From: Gammaproteobacteria bacterium
GTDB taxonomy: Bacteria; Pseudomonadota; Gammaproteobacteria; Steroidobacterales; Steroidobacteraceae
Length of the DNA: 64,000 bases
Reading direction: 5' to 3'
Assembly: GCA_025358295.1 (NCBI GenBank)
Contig: JANYJY010000004.1
Coordinates: forward strand, 1-64,000
Part shown: piece after piece, positions 45,118 through 53,526 of the stretch
How the letters are laid out: each line of letters starts with the position of its first letter
Numbering within the stretch: the stretch's first letter is position 1
Notes under the pieces: model-generated
What the model saw: the letters and a program-made list of their open reading frames with translations, nothing else
Told to the model about the DNA's origin: nothing
The model's database searches: none
Translations under genes and position numbers: made by a program

Positions 45118-48089
45118 CAAGTGCTGCAGGTCACTTCGCAGGGAACGCGCAGCAGGCTGACCGATTCCGCGTCGAACGTAAGCCACTCCTTGCCGTCGAC
45201 AGTGACGGCGCGTAGCGCCGCCCCCAACGGCGGGCGCAGAACGATCCCCGCTGAAATTCTACCTCCTATCTCGAATCTCAGTGTTGCGGCGTCGATTCTG
45301 CGCAGCGAATAGGTCAAGTCTCCGTAGCGCGTCGGCATGCACGTCACTTGGACGCCCGGCCCGTCGATCCATTCGGGCGCCACGCCCGCCGCCAACACCA
45401 AGGATCCGTCGGCTTCCCGCTCGTAGGCGAACAGACTGCGCACCGCAAGCAGATACTCCGCGGCGATCCACGTATGCGGCAGATCGCCGACGTGCGCCGG
45501 CGCTTTGCGGTCCCGCCAGGCGATTTCCGGCCATTGATTCCAGGATTGCGGGCGGCGATCCGTCAAGAAGAATCGCAGCAGCTCGAGCGCCGCGTCGCGC
45601 CTGCCCAGCCGCACGAATGCGCCGATGATGCGGATTTCATAGGGCGTGTAATTCGTCCAGACGACGGTGCCGTCGCGCTTACCGCGCCAATCAGCGAGGT
45701 ATTTATCGAAGGTCAATTCGACCGCGCGACGATTCAGCCCATCGGGCACATCGAGCAGGTAAATCGCGTTCGCGGTGGCGGTAGGATCGAAATCCGCCCA
45801 TTCGACGCTGCCTGGAATGAAATCCAACCCGCGCCGCGCGCGGGTCGCCTCGATCGATGCGTACAATGTAACCTCGAGGCGCGCAGCGAGCGCTCGCCAT
45901 TTTTCCGCAGCGGCATCGCGCCCGGCATCTCTCGCCAAATCGGCGGCATCGCGCAGGCCGCGCACCGTCCAGAAATCGTCCCAGTAAGAATGCACGGGCT
46001 GCGCGAGGTAGCCCTCATGGCTCACGGATATCGGCATCAGACCGTCCTGGCCGAGCAGCGCCGCGATGCAGCCGACCGCCTTTTCAATGGTGGGCCACCA
46101 CTCCTGGAGAAGGGCATCGTCGGCGCTGAAGCGATGATAGTCGGCTATCAATGCCAGCAATTCTCCGTGACTGTCGTGCTCGACCAGCCAATCCGGGCCC
46201 TGCGAGTCAACGCAACAGGGCACGAAACCGTCGGCGCGCTGATACGGGGCATACCAGCGAATGAACTCCCGAACCGCCGGCCCCTGCCCCATCCGCAATA
46301 ACGCGGCACTCATCATCGCGCCATCGCGAATCCAGGAACGTGTGTAGCGGCGCGGGCCGGGTTGCAAGGCCGCGCCGCAGCGGGTTACAAGTACATGCGC
46401 CGTCGCGGTCAGCGCGGCGCGAATCGCATCCATCGCCCACCCGGCGCCGGCCCATTGACGTGTGGGTAGCTGGGCAGCCCAGTCGAAAGCCGGCTCATCG
46501 GCAATCCAGGCCGCGGCGACGGGCAGGCAGCTGACCATGCTCTCGGCGCTGCCCTGCGGCGGAAGCGATAGCTCGAACTGCAGCGCGCCCGTAGCGAAAC
46601 CAAAAGGATCGTGCACTTGGGTGGCTGCCGGGAGCACACCGGATTCCAGGTGGTCGGCCATGAACCCGTCGTCGAAACGCAATGCGCCGAAGCTCGGTGC
46701 CGCGACCGCACCTGCTGCGGCCGAAGGGACCAGCCGGGTGGTCTGATTGACTTGCACAGCGCCGTCGCGCCACTGCAGGTCGTGGATCAAACTCACGCCG
46801 CCCAAATTGCGGAAACTCTGCCAGGGTGGCGTAACTTGAAAGGGCCGTACCAGGAGGAATAGGCGCGCGCCGAGCGGGGTCGCAGCAAGATTCTCGACTC
46901 GGTAACGAACCCGCGGGACACCGGCGACGGTCGCCTCCGCTTGCACTCGCAGGCGCCAATCCTTGCCCTCCCAAATCACACTCGGCACGGGCATCCAACC
47001 CTCCCGCAGTTCCTGTCGCGCCGTAACATCCGCCCAGGTATGGAGCCGGTTCGCAATCCACAGCATGGGCTCGATGGAGAAGGACCCCTGATCCGCCTCG
47101 ACCATGCCGTCTTCATTCATAAGTCCGCACTGCACGCCGCTCGACGTGCCGAATGGAGTCCAAACACTTTGTTCATAGTGCAGCCAGCGTGGATGTCGGC
47201 CACGAGATTCTGCATCGGCAATCTTGTTCCAGAAGGCGTGTATGGAACGAGAGAATTCGAACGACTGTACACGCAATGTCGCGCCCGCAGACGGCTCGTC
47301 GAATTCCAAACGCAGAAACCGGGTCTTGAGGTCCGGCAAATACACGTAGCTGCGTTTGCCGCCCGCCCCCGCCGCCGCGTGCATAGTCTTCCAGCGGCGG
47401 CCGGTGTTCGAGATCCGAATCCGATATCCGCTTGCCGGCGCGTGTTCCCGCCAGTCGATGATCAGGCCGCCGATGGTTCGAGGTGCCGTGAAATCGACGG
47501 CAATCCAGGGATGCGCATCATCCGTCCGCGGTCTCCAACCGTTATCGAGCAATGCAGCGCCGGCATCGACGCCAGGCTGGGTGCTGGAGGCCGATGCCTT
47601 CGGCGCCTCCGTGGGAGTGCGATTCTGTATTTCTATGTCCGCGATCCACAGACTACCCGTGCCGCCCTCGCCTGCGACGATGGCAAGCTCCAGCGAGCCC
47701 AAGGCGGTGATACGTCCGCCGCTCGAAGGGCCCCAAGCAAAGTCGATATCCCGCCCGTCCACCGTCATTTGCTTCCAGCGAGTCGGCGGTCGCAAGTTCT
47801 CGTATACGTAGCGCCATACGTTCTGCCCGCTCGCATCGACCAGTTTTAGCTCGAAATTGTTCACCGCGCCGCGGCCGCGCAGGCGAAATGTCACGGCGTA
47901 GTCCTCCGGCATGGGCTGCTTGAATGCCCGGCGCGCAACCACGAAGCCTCCGCCTCCCTTGAAATCGAAATCCATGCGCAGCGCCGGCGCCTGATCGCCG
48001 GTGGCCGTGGACAGTGTCAATTCCGCGTTGCCGGAGACGATGGGCTGCCATTCGGGCGGGGTGGGGGAATCGGTGGGCTTGGTCTCCAT
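45117..48089 (-). CDS. Discoidin-domain (alpha/alpha)6 glycosidase-like protein
   Basis: About 990 residues. N-terminal carbohydrate-binding beta-sandwich (about 20-170), F5/8-type C (discoidin) domain (about 175-320, WIAVDFTAPRTIGGLIIDWRE), a beta-rich middle, then an (alpha/alpha)6 toroid (about 600-920) with SWIRDGAMMSAALLRMG and TYCPYE-like WTNYTPYE, resembling glycogen-debranching and GH63/GH78-type enzymes. No clear signal peptide, which is odd for a protein with such binding domains. Start uncertain: ATG 48089 or 48128 (13 residues longer), or TTG/ATG near 48180 inside the putative operator. First of four coupled genes. Confidence 0.78.
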   Translation of the reverse strand: METKPTDSPTPPEWQPIVSGNAELTLSTATGDQAPALRMDFDFKGGGGFVVARRAFKQPMPEDYAVTFRLRGRGAVNNFELKLVDASGQNVWRYVYENLRPPTRWKQMTVDGRDIDFAWGPSSGGRITALGSLELAIVAGEGGTGSLWIADIEIQNRTPTEAPKASASSTQPGVDAGAALLDNGWRPRTDDAHPWIAVDFTAPRTIGGLIIDWREHAPASGYRIRISNTGRRWKTMHAAAGAGGKRSYVYLPDLKTRFLRLEFDEPSAGATLRVQSFEFSRSIHAFWNKIADAESRGRHPRWLHYEQSVWTPFGTSSGVQCGLMNEDGMVEADQGSFSIEPMLWIANRLHTWADVTARQELREGWMPVPSVIWEGKDWRLRVQAEATVAGVPRVRYRVENLAATPLGARLFLLVRPFQVTPPWQSFRNLGGVSLIHDLQWRDGAVQVNQTTRLVPSAAAGAVAAPSFGALRFDDGFMADHLESGVLPAATQVHDPFGFATGALQFELSLPPQGSAESMVSCLPVAAAWIADEPAFDWAAQLPTRQWAGAGWAMDAIRAALTATAHVLVTRCGAALQPGPRRYTRSWIRDGAMMSAALLRMGQGPAVREFIRWYAPYQRADGFVPCCVDSQGPDWLVEHDSHGELLALIADYHRFSADDALLQEWWPTIEKAVGCIAALLGQDGLMPISVSHEGYLAQPVHSYWDDFWTVRGLRDAADLARDAGRDAAAEKWRALAARLEVTLYASIEATRARRGLDFIPGSVEWADFDPTATANAIYLLDVPDGLNRRAVELTFDKYLADWRGKRDGTVVWTNYTPYEIRIIGAFVRLGRRDAALELLRFFLTDRRPQSWNQWPEIAWRDRKAPAHVGDLPHTWIAAEYLLAVRSLFAYEREADGSLVLAAGVAPEWIDGPGVQVTCMPTRYGDLTYSLRRIDAATLRFEIGGRISAGIVLRPPLGAALRAVTVDGKEWLTFDAESVSLLRVPCEVTCST

Positions 48090-48129
48090 GGTGGGTTCAA
48101 ATATGACATGGACAGCCGAATTTGACATG

Positions 48130-48155
48130 AACCGGCCACGCAATAGAGGCCGGTT
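48130..48155. repeat. 8-bp inverted repeat in glycosidase leader
   Basis: AACCGGCC (48130-48137) and GGCCGGTT (48148-48155) around ten bases, immediately before the ATG at 48128. Could form a hairpin hiding that start. Confidence 0.5.
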
Positions 48156-48169
48156 CGGCTGCAGGCGGG

Positions 48170-48187
48170 CAATATTCATCAATATTG
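48170..48187. promoter_or_regulatory. Likely ArsR-type operator between divergent genes
   Basis: CAATATTCATCAATATTG is a perfect inverted repeat (7-bp arms, 4-nt spacer) in the AT-rich 48165-48222 segment separating the ArsR-like gene from the glycosidase unit. Two copies of ATTGTTGA follow 19 bp apart (48184, 48203). Typical layout for an ArsR repressor controlling both directions. Confidence 0.55.
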
Positions 48188-48222
48188 TTGACTATCATCA
48201 TAATTGTTGATATTAATCGACT

Positions 48223-48651
48223 ATGGTGAACATTGGATCGACTCTACAAATAGTGTCCGACGCCGTCGGTACCGACGACGTACGGCTGGATCTCGTATTC
48301 CAGGCCCTCTCCGACCCAATCCGGCGCCGGATCCTCGAGCGGCTTGATGGCCGGGCCCTGCTGGTGTCCGAGCTGGCCGGCCCGTTTGAAATCTCCCTCC
48401 AGGGAGTATCGCGTCACATCCAGGTGTTGGTGCGCGCGGGATTGGTGCAGCAAGAGCGCAGCGGACGAATCAGCCGTTGCAGTCTCGATGTGGGGCCCCT
48501 GCTCGACGCAGCCGTCTGGCTGAATCGCTACACCAAGTACTGGCAGGAACAATTCGACGTGTTGGCGACGACCTTGGCCCAGATCGATGAGCAGCGCGCA
48601 GCCGACGCCATGACTACCAAAAAACGGCCGCGCCCGCCGCGGCGCCGATAG
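48223..48651 (+). CDS. ArsR-family winged-helix regulator
   Basis: A 142-residue regulator: LDLVFQALSDPIRRRILERLDG and VSELAGPFEISLQGVSRHIQVL form the winged HTH. Only one Cys (SRCSLD) is present and no ANTR-type metal site, so it is probably not a metal sensor; it belongs to the broad group found beside SRPBCC or DUF899 genes. It leads a short operon with the two DUF899 genes and may also repress the divergent unit. Confidence 0.88.
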   Translation: MVNIGSTLQIVSDAVGTDDVRLDLVFQALSDPIRRRILERLDGRALLVSELAGPFEISLQGVSRHIQVLVRAGLVQQERSGRISRCSLDVGPLLDAAVWLNRYTKYWQEQFDVLATTLAQIDEQRAADAMTTKKRPRPPRRR

Positions 48652-48674
48652 ACCTCACTGCAGGAGAAATCCAA

Positions 48675-49385
48675 ATGAATGATCATCTTGTCGTATCTCG
48701 GGATCAGTGGACTGCGGCTCGCCGCCGCTTGCTCGCCAAGGAGAAGGAGTTCCTGCGCCTGCGCGATGAATTGAGCAGCGAGCGCCGCGAGTTGCCGTGG
48801 GAGCCGGTGGAAAAGAACTACGTGTTCGCGGGTACGGATGGCGAGGAGACACTGGCGGACCTGTTCGCCGGCCGTAGTCAGCTCATCGTCTATCACTTCA
48901 TGTTCGCGCCCGATTGGGACGCGGGCTGCAGAGGTTGTTCGTTTTGGGCGGACAACTACAACGGAATCATCCCCCACCTGAAAGAGCGCGATGTATCTGT
49001 GGTTGCCATCTCGCGGGCCCCTCTGGGCAAGTTGCAGGCCTTCGCCGCACGCATGGGTTGGACGTTCAAATGGGTGTCAGCGGCGGATAGCGACTTCAAT
49101 TACGACTACCAGGCGTCCTTTAGGCCGCAGGAAGTGGCACGCGGCACGGCGGTTCACAACTACACCCGCTACGATCAATCGCTGACCGACAAACCCGGCT
49201 TCAGCGTGTTCTTCAAGGACCCGGCGGGCGCCATCTTTCATACGTATTCGACCTACGCACGCGGCCTTGATCCGATGAATGTGGCCTATCAATTGCTCGA
49301 CCTGGTACCGAAGGGGCGCGACGAAGCATCCCTGCCGCACCCCATGTCATGGGTCAAGCTTCACGATCAGTATAGCGCCTTATGA
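48675..49385 (+). CDS. DUF899 thioredoxin-like protein
   Basis: A 236-residue DUF899 protein: WTAARRRLLAKEKEFLRLRDEL at the N-terminus, then a thioredoxin-like fold with a CxxC motif in DAGCRGCSFWADNYNG and GFSVFFKDPAGAIFHTYSTYARG. Function not established; redox or dithiol chemistry is inferred from the fold and CxxC. AGGAG-like site before ATG. Its stop overlaps the start of the next gene. Confidence 0.88.
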   Translation: MNDHLVVSRDQWTAARRRLLAKEKEFLRLRDELSSERRELPWEPVEKNYVFAGTDGEETLADLFAGRSQLIVYHFMFAPDWDAGCRGCSFWADNYNGIIPHLKERDVSVVAISRAPLGKLQAFAARMGWTFKWVSAADSDFNYDYQASFRPQEVARGTAVHNYTRYDQSLTDKPGFSVFFKDPAGAIFHTYSTYARGLDPMNVAYQLLDLVPKGRDEASLPHPMSWVKLHDQYSAL

Positions 49386-49954
49386 AGTACGCGACTGGGT
49401 CGAAACAAATGCTCGCCTATCGCGCGGAGATTGCCGACATCCGTCGCAAAATGCGTAAGACGCTGGAAGCAACAGAACCGCAGGAAGTCATCGATTATGA
49501 GTTCAAGACCCTGGCAGGGTCGGTGCGCCTGTCCGAACTATTCGGCGATCAGAAGGATCTCATGGTGGTGCACAACATGGGCTCCTCCTGCCCGGCGTGT
49601 ACGCTTTGGGCCGACGGCTACAACGGTGTGCATCATCATGTGATCACCCGCACCGCCTTTGTGGTTTCAAGCCCCGATACTCCGGCCGAGCAGCGCTCGC
49701 TCGCCGCATCCCGCGGTTGGAAATTCCGCATGGTCAGTCACATGGACACGACATTCGCGGACGACATGGGTTATCGCTCCGTGGAAGGCCGGTGGCGTCC
49801 GGGAATCTCGGTGTTCAAAATGGACGGCCGGAAAATCCTGCGGATTTCCGATACGGCTTGGAGCCCGGGTGATGACTTCTGCACCGTCTGGCATTTATTC
49901 GATCTTTTGCCCGACGGCGCCGCGGGCTGGCGACCGAAACTGAACTATCCTTAG
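49382..49954 (+). CDS. Second DUF899-like thioredoxin-fold protein
   Basis: A 190-residue relative of the preceding gene: SSCPACTLWADGYNGVHHHV carries the CxxC (CPAC) and the shared WADxYNG motif, and GISVFKMDGRKILRIS aligns with the core. Shorter at both ends. Translationally coupled to the first (TTATGA). The pair may form a heteromer or represent a duplication with divergence. Confidence 0.85.
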   Translation: MKYATGSKQMLAYRAEIADIRRKMRKTLEATEPQEVIDYEFKTLAGSVRLSELFGDQKDLMVVHNMGSSCPACTLWADGYNGVHHHVITRTAFVVSSPDTPAEQRSLAASRGWKFRMVSHMDTTFADDMGYRSVEGRWRPGISVFKMDGRKILRISDTAWSPGDDFCTVWHLFDLLPDGAAGWRPKLNYP

Positions 49955-49965
49955 GGGGTTTTGCT

Positions 49966-50142
49966 ATGTGTCCATTGTGCATTGGAACAGCCACGCTGCT
50001 GGTGTCCGGCGGATCTTCCGCCGGCGGCCTCGCAGCCCTATTCCTCAAGGTGCGTGGCCGCAAACGCGGCAGCGTGCAACCTCAGCTACCCACCGTGTTG
50101 GGATCGCGCCAGACTCGCTCGAAAGGCAAGCGCCAGGCGTGA
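49966..50142 (+). CDS. 58-residue microprotein with CPLC motif
   Basis: Starts MCPLCIGTATLLVSGGSSAG, then a hydrophobic Gly/Ala helix (AALFLKV) and a basic tail. GGGGG lies about 6 nt before ATG. A CPxC pair followed by one membrane helix is seen in small proteins accompanying DUF899 genes, as I recall. The last 20 codons read through the 3' end of zwf on the other strand, so the conserved part is probably only about 35 residues. Confidence 0.7.
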   Translation: MCPLCIGTATLLVSGGSSAGGLAALFLKVRGRKRGSVQPQLPTVLGSRQTRSKGKRQA

Positions 50143-51545
50143 GGGGCAACGAGCTGATGGATGGCGTTGGGGCCCCACGACCCCGGATCGTAAAAACGCA
50201 CCGGCGGGGGTGACTCGAGCAAGGTGGTCGATACCTCCCAAAGACGTTCGATTCCCTCGGCGGTCGTGAACAGCGTGTGATCGCCGCGCATGGCGTCGAG
50301 TATCAAGCGCTCATACGCTTCGAGTACATCGCCGATGTGACCCGTGTCGTGCATAGCGAACTGCATGCTCAATTTGTCCAAGCGCATTCCTGGACCAGGC
50401 CGCTTGCCGTAGAAAGACAGCGACATTTTCGCGGCGTCCGCCAAATCGAAGGTCAAGTGGTCAGGGCCCTGGGCGCTGACGCCGGACCCGGCGGGGAACA
50501 TGCTCTTGGGAGGCTCCTTGAAAGCAATTGAAATAATGCGCTGCCCCTGCGCCAGCCGCTTGCCCGTTCGCAGGTAGAACGGCACTCCGGCCCAACGCCA
50601 GTTGTCGATGAAGCATCTCAGAGCAATGAAAGTTTCGGTATCCGAATCCCGGGAGACGCCCTCCTCGGTGCGGTATCCCGTGTACTGGCCGCGGATCACA
50701 TCGACCGGCTTGATCGGCAGCATGCTGCGAAAAACTTTGTTCTTCTCCTCGCTGATAGGGCTTGGCTCCAAGGAGGTCGGGGCCTCCATCGCCATGAAGC
50801 CGAGAATCTGGAACAAGTGGGTGACCACCATGTCGCGATAGGCCCCCGTCTGCTCGTAGAATCCCGCGCGTTTGCCCAGATTGAGCTTCTCCGGCACGTC
50901 GATCTGCACGTGATCGATGAAGTTGCGGTTCCAAATCGGTTCGAACAGTCCATTGGCGAAACGAAACGCGAGAATGTTCTGCGCGGCCTCCTTACCCAGA
51001 AAATGATCGATGCGAAATATCCGTTCCTCTTCGAATACCTCGTGCAAGCGGTTATTCAGAGCCACCGCAGTCGCCAAGTCGGTGCCGAACGGCTTTTCCA
51101 TGATGATCCTGGATCGATCCACCAGACCGGCCTCGCCGAGCAAGCGCACGGCTGACAAGGCTGCATTCGGCGGCACACTCAAGTAATGAAGACGGCTGCT
51201 TTCACCGTTGAAGGCGCGTTCCGCCTCGAGCACGGCCGCCTTCAGCGCCGCAGCGCCTGCGCTCATGGGCACATATTGCAAGGTCTTGGCGAACTCATCC
51301 CAGTCGGAGTCGAGCACCTTGCGTGTGGAAAACTCGGTCAGCGATTCGCGCGCGATCTTTCGAAAAGCATCCACATCGATATTGTCCAGGGAAACGCCGA
51401 TGATTCTGCAGCCGGGAATGAACCCGGAACTGGATAAATGGAACATTCCGGGCAAAAGCTTGCGCCGCGCCAGGTCGCCGGTGGCGCCCACTAGTACCAC
51501 GATTTGCGGGAATTGCGGACCAACGCCGGGAGGTATCTTCGCCAC
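50082..51545 (-). CDS. zwf: Glucose-6-phosphate 1-dehydrogenase
   Basis: A 487-residue NADP enzyme for the first step of the pentose phosphate and Entner-Doudoroff pathways. Nucleotide-binding GATGDLARRK (20-29), substrate and catalytic motif RIDHFLGK (178-185), and C-terminal GPxxxF-like part. Normal length. No pgl, edd or eda beside it. Start ATG 51545; gap of 90 bp to the oxygenase gene upstream on the strand. Confidence 0.96.
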   Translation of the reverse strand: MAKIPPGVGPQFPQIVVLVGATGDLARRKLLPGMFHLSSSGFIPGCRIIGVSLDNIDVDAFRKIARESLTEFSTRKVLDSDWDEFAKTLQYVPMSAGAAALKAAVLEAERAFNGESSRLHYLSVPPNAALSAVRLLGEAGLVDRSRIIMEKPFGTDLATAVALNNRLHEVFEEERIFRIDHFLGKEAAQNILAFRFANGLFEPIWNRNFIDHVQIDVPEKLNLGKRAGFYEQTGAYRDMVVTHLFQILGFMAMEAPTSLEPSPISEEKNKVFRSMLPIKPVDVIRGQYTGYRTEEGVSRDSDTETFIALRCFIDNWRWAGVPFYLRTGKRLAQGQRIISIAFKEPPKSMFPAGSGVSAQGPDHLTFDLADAAKMSLSFYGKRPGPGMRLDKLSMQFAMHDTGHIGDVLEAYERLILDAMRGDHTLFTTAEGIERLWEVSTTLLESPPPVRFYDPGSWGPNAIHQLVAPHAWRLPFERVWRDPNTVGS

Positions 51546-51635
51546 CGTTCACATCCTATTCAACAGTTGAGCAAGCGGGTAGGAAAGCACGGAATGGCGC
51601 TGCAGCGAAAGGCCCTTTCGAGGCCGCGACAGATA

Positions 51636-52394
51636 TCAGCCGAGATCGACCTCGGGTTTGGATGCCGAACGCGTCCCCGCCTGCGGCGCGTTGCTGCGGC
51701 CATGATAGGTGTAGACCAGCGAATATTTCACGGCGTCGCTGGTATTCCTGCCGGCCGAATGCAGTGTATTGCAATGAAAGAACAGCACATCCCCAGGGGC
51801 GAGCCGCGGGGACTCGCCGCCGCGAATGACTGCGGCATTGTCCGCGTGGTCGGCGCGAAAGAATTTGGCCTCATCGAATCGGTCGGCACTGAATTCCATG
51901 CGGTGCGATCCCGGCACCAACCACAGCGCGCCATTGCCTGCTTCCTCCTCGCCCAGCGCAACCCACACCGACACGAGATCCTCGCGTGCGAACGACCAGT
52001 ATCGAACGTCGCGGTGCCAGTTCGTCAAGCTTCCATGGCGCGGATGCTTGGTCATCAGGCAATTGTGATGGGCACGCGACATCAACGCGTGCTCGCCGAA
52101 ATAGGCCGTCATCCAATCTCGCAGCTCCGGCACCGCGGCCCACTTGGCGAACTCAGGATGGCGATCGTAGGCACCGAGCAACCGACGCACGGTCTCGCCA
52201 CCGACGGCGGAACGCGATGCCGGCGCGCCCGGATACTGAAGGTCAGCCTCGAGTTCCAGCGGGGGGCTGCGGGCCGCGAGCTGCAAACGCGCGACATGAT
52301 TGAGCTTGGCAAGCCCTTCGGCTGTCACCAAGCGTGGCGCGACCGCATAGCCTAGTTCACGGAGCTGTTCAATTTGATCGCTGATGGCAGGCAT
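51636..52394 (-). CDS. PhyH-family Fe(II)/2-oxoglutarate oxygenase, candidate phosphonate hydroxylase
   Basis: A 252-residue phytanoyl-CoA-dioxygenase-fold enzyme with the iron triad H127-x-D129 (NWHRDVRYW) and H212 (CNTLHSAGRN), and Arg216 for 2-oxoglutarate. It would hydroxylate a substrate while decarboxylating 2-oxoglutarate. The gene begins 3 nt after the phnW stop in an operon with phnA and phnY. A PhyH-type enzyme (confusingly also called PhnY) hydroxylates 2-aminoethylphosphonate in the PhnY/PhnZ route; no HD-type PhnZ is seen here. A phosphonate substrate is inference from context. Confidence 0.85.
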   Translation of the reverse strand: MPAISDQIEQLRELGYAVAPRLVTAEGLAKLNHVARLQLAARSPPLELEADLQYPGAPASRSAVGGETVRRLLGAYDRHPEFAKWAAVPELRDWMTAYFGEHALMSRAHHNCLMTKHPRHGSLTNWHRDVRYWSFAREDLVSVWVALGEEEAGNGALWLVPGSHRMEFSADRFDEAKFFRADHADNAAVIRGGESPRLAPGDVLFFHCNTLHSAGRNTSDAVKYSLVYTYHGRSNAPQAGTRSASKPEVDLG

Positions 52395-52397
52395 TCG

Positions 52398-53510
52398 TCA
52401 CTCGTGCGCGAGGCGGCGGACTCCCATATCGCGCAAGCTATCGGCCACGGCTGCAACCGCCTTCCTGATGGTGCCTGCATCGATTGCGCCGATGCAGCCG
52501 ACGCGAAACGTATCGACGGCTGTCAGCTTCCCCGGATAGAGGACGAAGCCACGCTCGCGCACCTGTCGATAGAATTCAGTGAAGTCGTATGACGGATCCG
52601 GCGGAGAATGGAATGTGACGATGATCGGCGCCTGCAAGGCATCTGGCAGGAAGGTTCGCAAGCCCAATGCCCGCATGCCGGCTACCAGTGCCCTGCAATT
52701 CTCGGTGTAGCGCGCCAGCCGGGCGGGCAATCCACCCTGCGCCTGATATTGATCGATGGCGGCACGCAAAGCGGCGAGCACGTGGGTGGGCGGTGTGAAG
52801 CGCCACTGCCCCGTCTTCTGCATGTACTGCCATTGGTCCAGAAGATCCATGGCAAGGGAATAGGTGTTGCCGGCCGAAGCCTCCAGCGTCTTTTGACGGG
52901 CAATGATGAATCCCATCCCCGGCACGCCCTCCAGGCATTTTCCCGAAGCGGCAATCAGTGCGTCGAAACGCAGACTGCGGGCATCGATCGGTATCGCTCC
53001 GTAGGAGCTCATGGCATCGATGACGAGCCCCCTGCCCCGGCCCGCAACGACGGCGGCAATCTGCGCTAGCGGATTAAGAATGCCGGTGCCCGTCTCGCAG
53101 TGCACCTGCGCGACATGTGTGATGGCCGAGTCGGCTGCGAGCGCGGCGTCGATGCGCGCAGGATCGGCGGGTTCCTGCTCGCCATGGGGCAGCACCACGG
53201 CTTCGCGGCCGATATATCTCAGAATGCGCACCATGCGCTTGCAGTAGCTGCCGTTGTCCGGCACCAGCACCTTGGCGCCTCTCGGAACCAGAGTTCCCAG
53301 TGCGGCTTCGACCGCAAAAGTGCCACTGCCTTGCAAAGGCACGCAAACGTGATCGGCCTGGGCGTTGACTATGGCAACGAGATCGCGGCACACCGAGGCG
53401 GTCATGTCGTTAAACGCCCGATCCCACGATCCCCAATCCACAAGCATCGCGGATCGGGTCTGCGTAGACGTCGTCAGCGGGCCTGGGGTCAGAAGTATCG
53501 GGTCCGTCAT
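52398..53510 (-). CDS. phnW: 2-aminoethylphosphonate-pyruvate transaminase
   Basis: A 370-residue PLP class V aminotransferase that converts 2-aminoethylphosphonate and pyruvate to phosphonoacetaldehyde and alanine. N-terminal [22 protein letters not shown] lysine K191 in [15 protein letters not shown], and [13 protein letters not shown]. Full length. Next to phnA and phnY, which confirms the assignment over related alanine-glyoxylate transaminases. Confidence 0.94.
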   Translation of the reverse strand: MTDPILLTPGPLTTSTQTRSAMLVDWGSWDRAFNDMTASVCRDLVAIVNAQADHVCVPLQGSGTFAVEAALGTLVPRGAKVLVPDNGSYCKRMVRILRYIGREAVVLPHGEQEPADPARIDAALAADSAITHVAQVHCETGTGILNPLAQIAAVVAGRGRGLVIDAMSSYGAIPIDARSLRFDALIAASGKCLEGVPGMGFIIARQKTLEASAGNTYSLAMDLLDQWQYMQKTGQWRFTPPTHVLAALRAAIDQYQAQGGLPARLARYTENCRALVAGMRALGLRTFLPDALQAPIIVTFHSPPDPSYDFTEFYRQVRERGFVLYPGKLTAVDTFRVGCIGAIDAGTIRKAVAAVADSLRDMGVRRLAHE

Positions 53511-53526
53511 GGGTTGCTCGTTAGGT

